Shown here one piece after another: positions 5,118-6,224 of a stretch of 6,224 nt of DNA; within the stretch, counting starts at the first letter, position 1, and each line of letters starts with the position of its first letter. The notes under the pieces were generated by a model, which saw only the letters and a program-made list of their open reading frames with translations, was not told the origin of the DNA and made no database searches. Location of the stretch: contig NZ_CAJPMA010000095.1 in NCBI RefSeq assembly GCF_905371695.1, positions 1 through 6,224 on the forward strand. Direction: 5' to 3'. The position numbers and the translations under genes were made by a program. Origin of the DNA: an uncultured Campylobacter sp. GTDB lineage: Bacteria; Campylobacterota; Campylobacteria; Campylobacterales; Campylobacteraceae.

Positions 5118-5551
5118 TATTTAAAATTTTCGGTTACGTTAATATTGTCTAGCGTAATCGTTTCGCCGTTGCTAAATTTCATCCACAAATCGACTTTATC
5201 GCCCTCTTTAAGCGGTTTGTTTAGCTCCATCAACATGACGTGAAGGCCTCCCGGTACTAGCTTAGTCTCGCCTTTTTTAGCGATTTCGATGTCCGGTACT
5301 TGCACCATAGACTTCATTCCGTTTTCGTGCTTGTGAGTATGCATCTCCGTGCTTTTGCAGACGCTGGATTTTACTTCGATTAGCTTCACGTCGGCGTCGG
5401 AGTTGTTTTTTATATTCATAAAAATGGCGCTGTTGTTTGCGCCGGGTTTGCTAGTCCTCGCGCGAACGTTATCAACGTTAACGTCTGCCGCAAATAGGCT
5501 TGAAGCGCCTAAAATAGCCGCCAAAGAAGCGGTAGCTAGAATTTTTTTCAT
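5117..5551 (-). CDS. PCu(A)C-family periplasmic copper chaperone
   Basis: The 144-residue product has a clean Sec signal peptide (MKK, hydrophobic stretch, cleavage probably after LFA at residue 21), leaving a periplasmic cupredoxin-like domain. The copper motif of the family, H(M)X10MX21HXM, fits exactly: Met70-His71, Met82, His104 and Met106. Typical framing residues are seen as well: ARTSKPGANNSAIFMNIKN, VKLIEVKSS, TEMHTH, VPGGLHVMLMELNKPLKEGD. Such proteins bind Cu(I) and hand it to Sco or straight to cytochrome oxidase; the C. jejuni homologue Cj0909 supports the cbb3 oxidase. The start at 5551 is firm because a perfect GGAGGT (5558-5563) lies 6 nt upstream and the signal peptide begins there. 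The reading frame stays open further upstream to 5779, but that part overlaps the divergent gene and is not protein-like. It is the first gene of the leftward operon. An extra Cys65 is present; its meaning is unknown. Confidence 0.95.
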   Translation of the reverse strand: MKKILATASLAAILGASSLFAADVNVDNVRARTSKPGANNSAIFMNIKNNSDADVKLIEVKSSVCKSTEMHTHKHENGMKSMVQVPDIEIAKKGETKLVPGGLHVMLMELNKPLKEGDKVDLWMKFSNGETITLDNINVTENFK

Positions 5552-5557
5552 AATAAG

Positions 5558-5563
5558 ACCTCC
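5558..5563 (-). promoter_or_regulatory. Consensus Shine-Dalgarno of the PCu(A)C gene
   Basis: On the minus strand GGAGGT lies 6 nt before the ATG at 5551. It is the strongest ribosome binding site in the window. It fixes the start of this gene and implies high translation of the first operon gene, while the next gene depends on coupling. Confidence 0.85.
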
Positions 5564-5577
5564 GTAATTTTGATATG

Positions 5578-5592
5578 GGATATTAATTATCC
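5578..5592. promoter_or_regulatory. 15-bp imperfect palindrome at the copper-operon transcript start
   Basis: GGATATTAATTATCC is symmetric about 5585, with one mismatched pair (5583/5587). It covers the predicted transcript start (near 5588) of the leftward operon, so it could be a repressor operator or a short 5'-leader hairpin. The regulator cannot be named from the sequence. Confidence 0.35.
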
Positions 5593-5594
5593 GA

Positions 5595-5600
5595 ATTATA
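5595..5600 (-). promoter_or_regulatory. Probable -10 box of the copper-chaperone operon
   Basis: A perfect TATAAT on the minus strand predicts a transcript start near 5588 and a leader of about 37 nt that includes the GGAGGT. No consensus -35 is present. Two TGGCT direct repeats at 5610 and 5621 lie just upstream of it. Confidence 0.55.
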
Positions 5601-5655
5601 CACCGATACTGGCTAAAATTTGGCTGAAAGCGGGCGAAAAAATAATTTTTTTGGC

Positions 5656-5661
5656 TATAAT
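5656..5661 (+). promoter_or_regulatory. Probable -10 box of the L,D-carboxypeptidase gene
   Basis: A run of seven T (5646-5652) followed by GGC and TATAAT is the classic Campylobacter housekeeping promoter layout (T-rich -16 region and TATAAT, no -35). The predicted start near 5668 leaves a leader of about 28 nt with AAGG at 5687-5690. Confidence 0.7.
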
Positions 5662-5696
5662 TACACACTTCATACTTTAAATTTACAAGGCAAAAT

Positions 5697-6224
5697 TTGA
5701 GAAAAATATCGATTTTATCGGTGCTTTTGGTGCTTTTTAGCTTTTGCGCGGCGGCAAACGCAAGCAATGAATTAAGCAAAGATTATTGGTTAAAAAAGCT
5801 AGAAAATTTCGATTTAAAATACGGCTATTACGATAACGATACGATTTTGGTCGTCGTAGATAAAGAGGCTAAAAATTTACGCGCTTTTTCGTATAAAAAC
5901 GGCGCGTTAAGCGAGGTTTTTAATACGCCCGTAATCATCGGCAAGACGGGAGAAAAGCTAGTCGAGGGCGATCTAAAAACGCCCGTAGGCGTCTACCAAC
6001 TAACGCGCAGATTTACGCCTAGCGATCGCTATTTAGGACCGCTTGCCTTCGCGCTTTCGTATCCGAATTTACTCGACCGCCTAGCCAAGCGAAACGGCGG
6101 AGGCATCTGGATACACGGCTATCCGCTAGACGGCGGCAGGACGGACGAGCTAAAAACGAAAGGCTGCGTGGCGATGCAAAACGATACACTTTTAAAATTC
6201 GACGAGGTGATCGACCATAAAAAG
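5697..6224 (+). CDS. Exported YkuD-type L,D-carboxypeptidase, Csd6/Pgp2 family (3' cut by window edge)
   Basis: The frame is open from a TTG at 5697 to the right edge, 176 residues without a stop. TTG is taken as the start because AAGG (5687-5690) lies 6 nt before it, a TATAAT promoter stands upstream, it gives a complete signal peptide (MRKISILSVLL..., cleavage likely after ANA at residue 22), and no in-frame ATG exists before the mature part. The visible YkuD domain includes ILVVVDKEAKNLRAF (50-64), VIIGKTGEKLVEGDLKTPVGVYQL (79-102), then the catalytic region GIWIHGYP with His140 and TKGCVAM with Cys157. The HGYP and KGCV form matches H. pylori Csd6 and C. jejuni Pgp2, which trim tetrapeptide to tripeptide stems in peptidoglycan and are needed for helical cell shape, rather than cross-linking transpeptidases. 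The expected C-terminal NTF2-like domain lies beyond the window. It diverges from the copper operon. Confidence 0.88.
   Translation, partial: MRKISILSVLLVLFSFCAAANASNELSKDYWLKKLENFDLKYGYYDNDTILVVVDKEAKNLRAFSYKNGALSEVFNTPVIIGKTGEKLVEGDLKTPVGVYQLTRRFTPSDRYLGPLAFALSYPNLLDRLAKRNGGGIWIHGYPLDGGRTDELKTKGCVAMQNDTLLKFDEVIDHKK

Noticed and set aside
5464..5486. Repeated AACGTTA words near the start of the PCu(A)C gene
   Set aside because: They encode the mature N-terminus (DVNVDNVRA) with common codons, and spacing does not fit a TTAAC-N6-GTTAA site.
5349..5567. Plus-strand open frame of 72 codons opposite the PCu(A)C gene
   Set aside because: Antisense to an exact-motif PCu(A)C gene; the apparent hydrophobicity comes from the complementary signal-peptide and beta-strand codons.
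5552..5779. Upstream in-frame extension of the PCu(A)C reading frame (76 extra residues, minus strand)
   Set aside because: It overlaps the divergent peptidase gene and its promoter. It also places the signal peptide internally and ignores the perfect GGAGGT and ATG at 5551.

Overview
The window looks like chromosomal DNA from a Campylobacter-type epsilonproteobacterium (Campylobacterota). The evidence is the abundance of AAATTT/AAAATTT words, Campylobacter-style promoters (a good TATAAT -10, a T-rich upstream stretch and no clear -35), and a gene set typical of microaerophilic Campylobacter: Tpx, NnrS, PCu(A)C/Sco and a Csd6/Pgp2-like L,D-carboxypeptidase. By eye the G+C content is moderate, higher than in C. 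jejuni. That would fit the oral/human group (C. showae, C. rectus, C. curvus, C. gracilis or C. concisus-like), but I cannot fix the species. No mobile element, CRISPR array, rRNA or tRNA was found. Codon use looks even throughout.

Left part, plus strand (1-2635): the C-terminal end of an MMPL/RND-type predicted exporter is cut by the left edge. It is followed by tpx (thiol peroxidase) with its own promoter and a clear intrinsic terminator, then a 12-TM NnrS-family heme-copper membrane protein with an unusual N-terminal extension of about 85-95 residues. The nnrS promoter overlaps a TTAAC-N6-GTTAT dyad close to the NssR (nitrosative-stress CRP/FNR-type regulator) site known from C. jejuni.

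Middle (2636-2931): a non-coding gap of about 296 bp between convergent genes, holding three predicted hairpins, of which at least one is a likely terminator.

Right part, minus strand (5551 down to 2932): the order of transcription is PCu(A)C copper chaperone, a small membrane-anchored periplasmic protein with Met/His/Cys residues, a Sco1/SenC thioredoxin-fold copper chaperone, an exported single-domain rhodanese, and an NfsB/RdxA-like nitroreductase. The first three are tightly packed (a 1-nt overlap, then a 9-nt gap) and match the cj0909-cj0911-type copper-delivery operon that supports cbb3 cytochrome oxidase in C. jejuni. The rhodanese and nitroreductase have their own ribosome binding sites, and the rhodanese may have its own promoter. 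Diverging from the copper operon is a TTG-started, exported YkuD-type L,D-carboxypeptidase (Csd6/Pgp2 family, cell-shape peptidoglycan trimming), cut by the right edge.

Overall this is ordinary core genome of stress defence (peroxide, NO), respiratory copper delivery and cell-wall shaping. I did not find an obviously new system. The points most worth checking are the possible NO-responsive operator of nnrS, the uncharacterised middle gene of the copper operon, and the control elements in the divergent promoter region.
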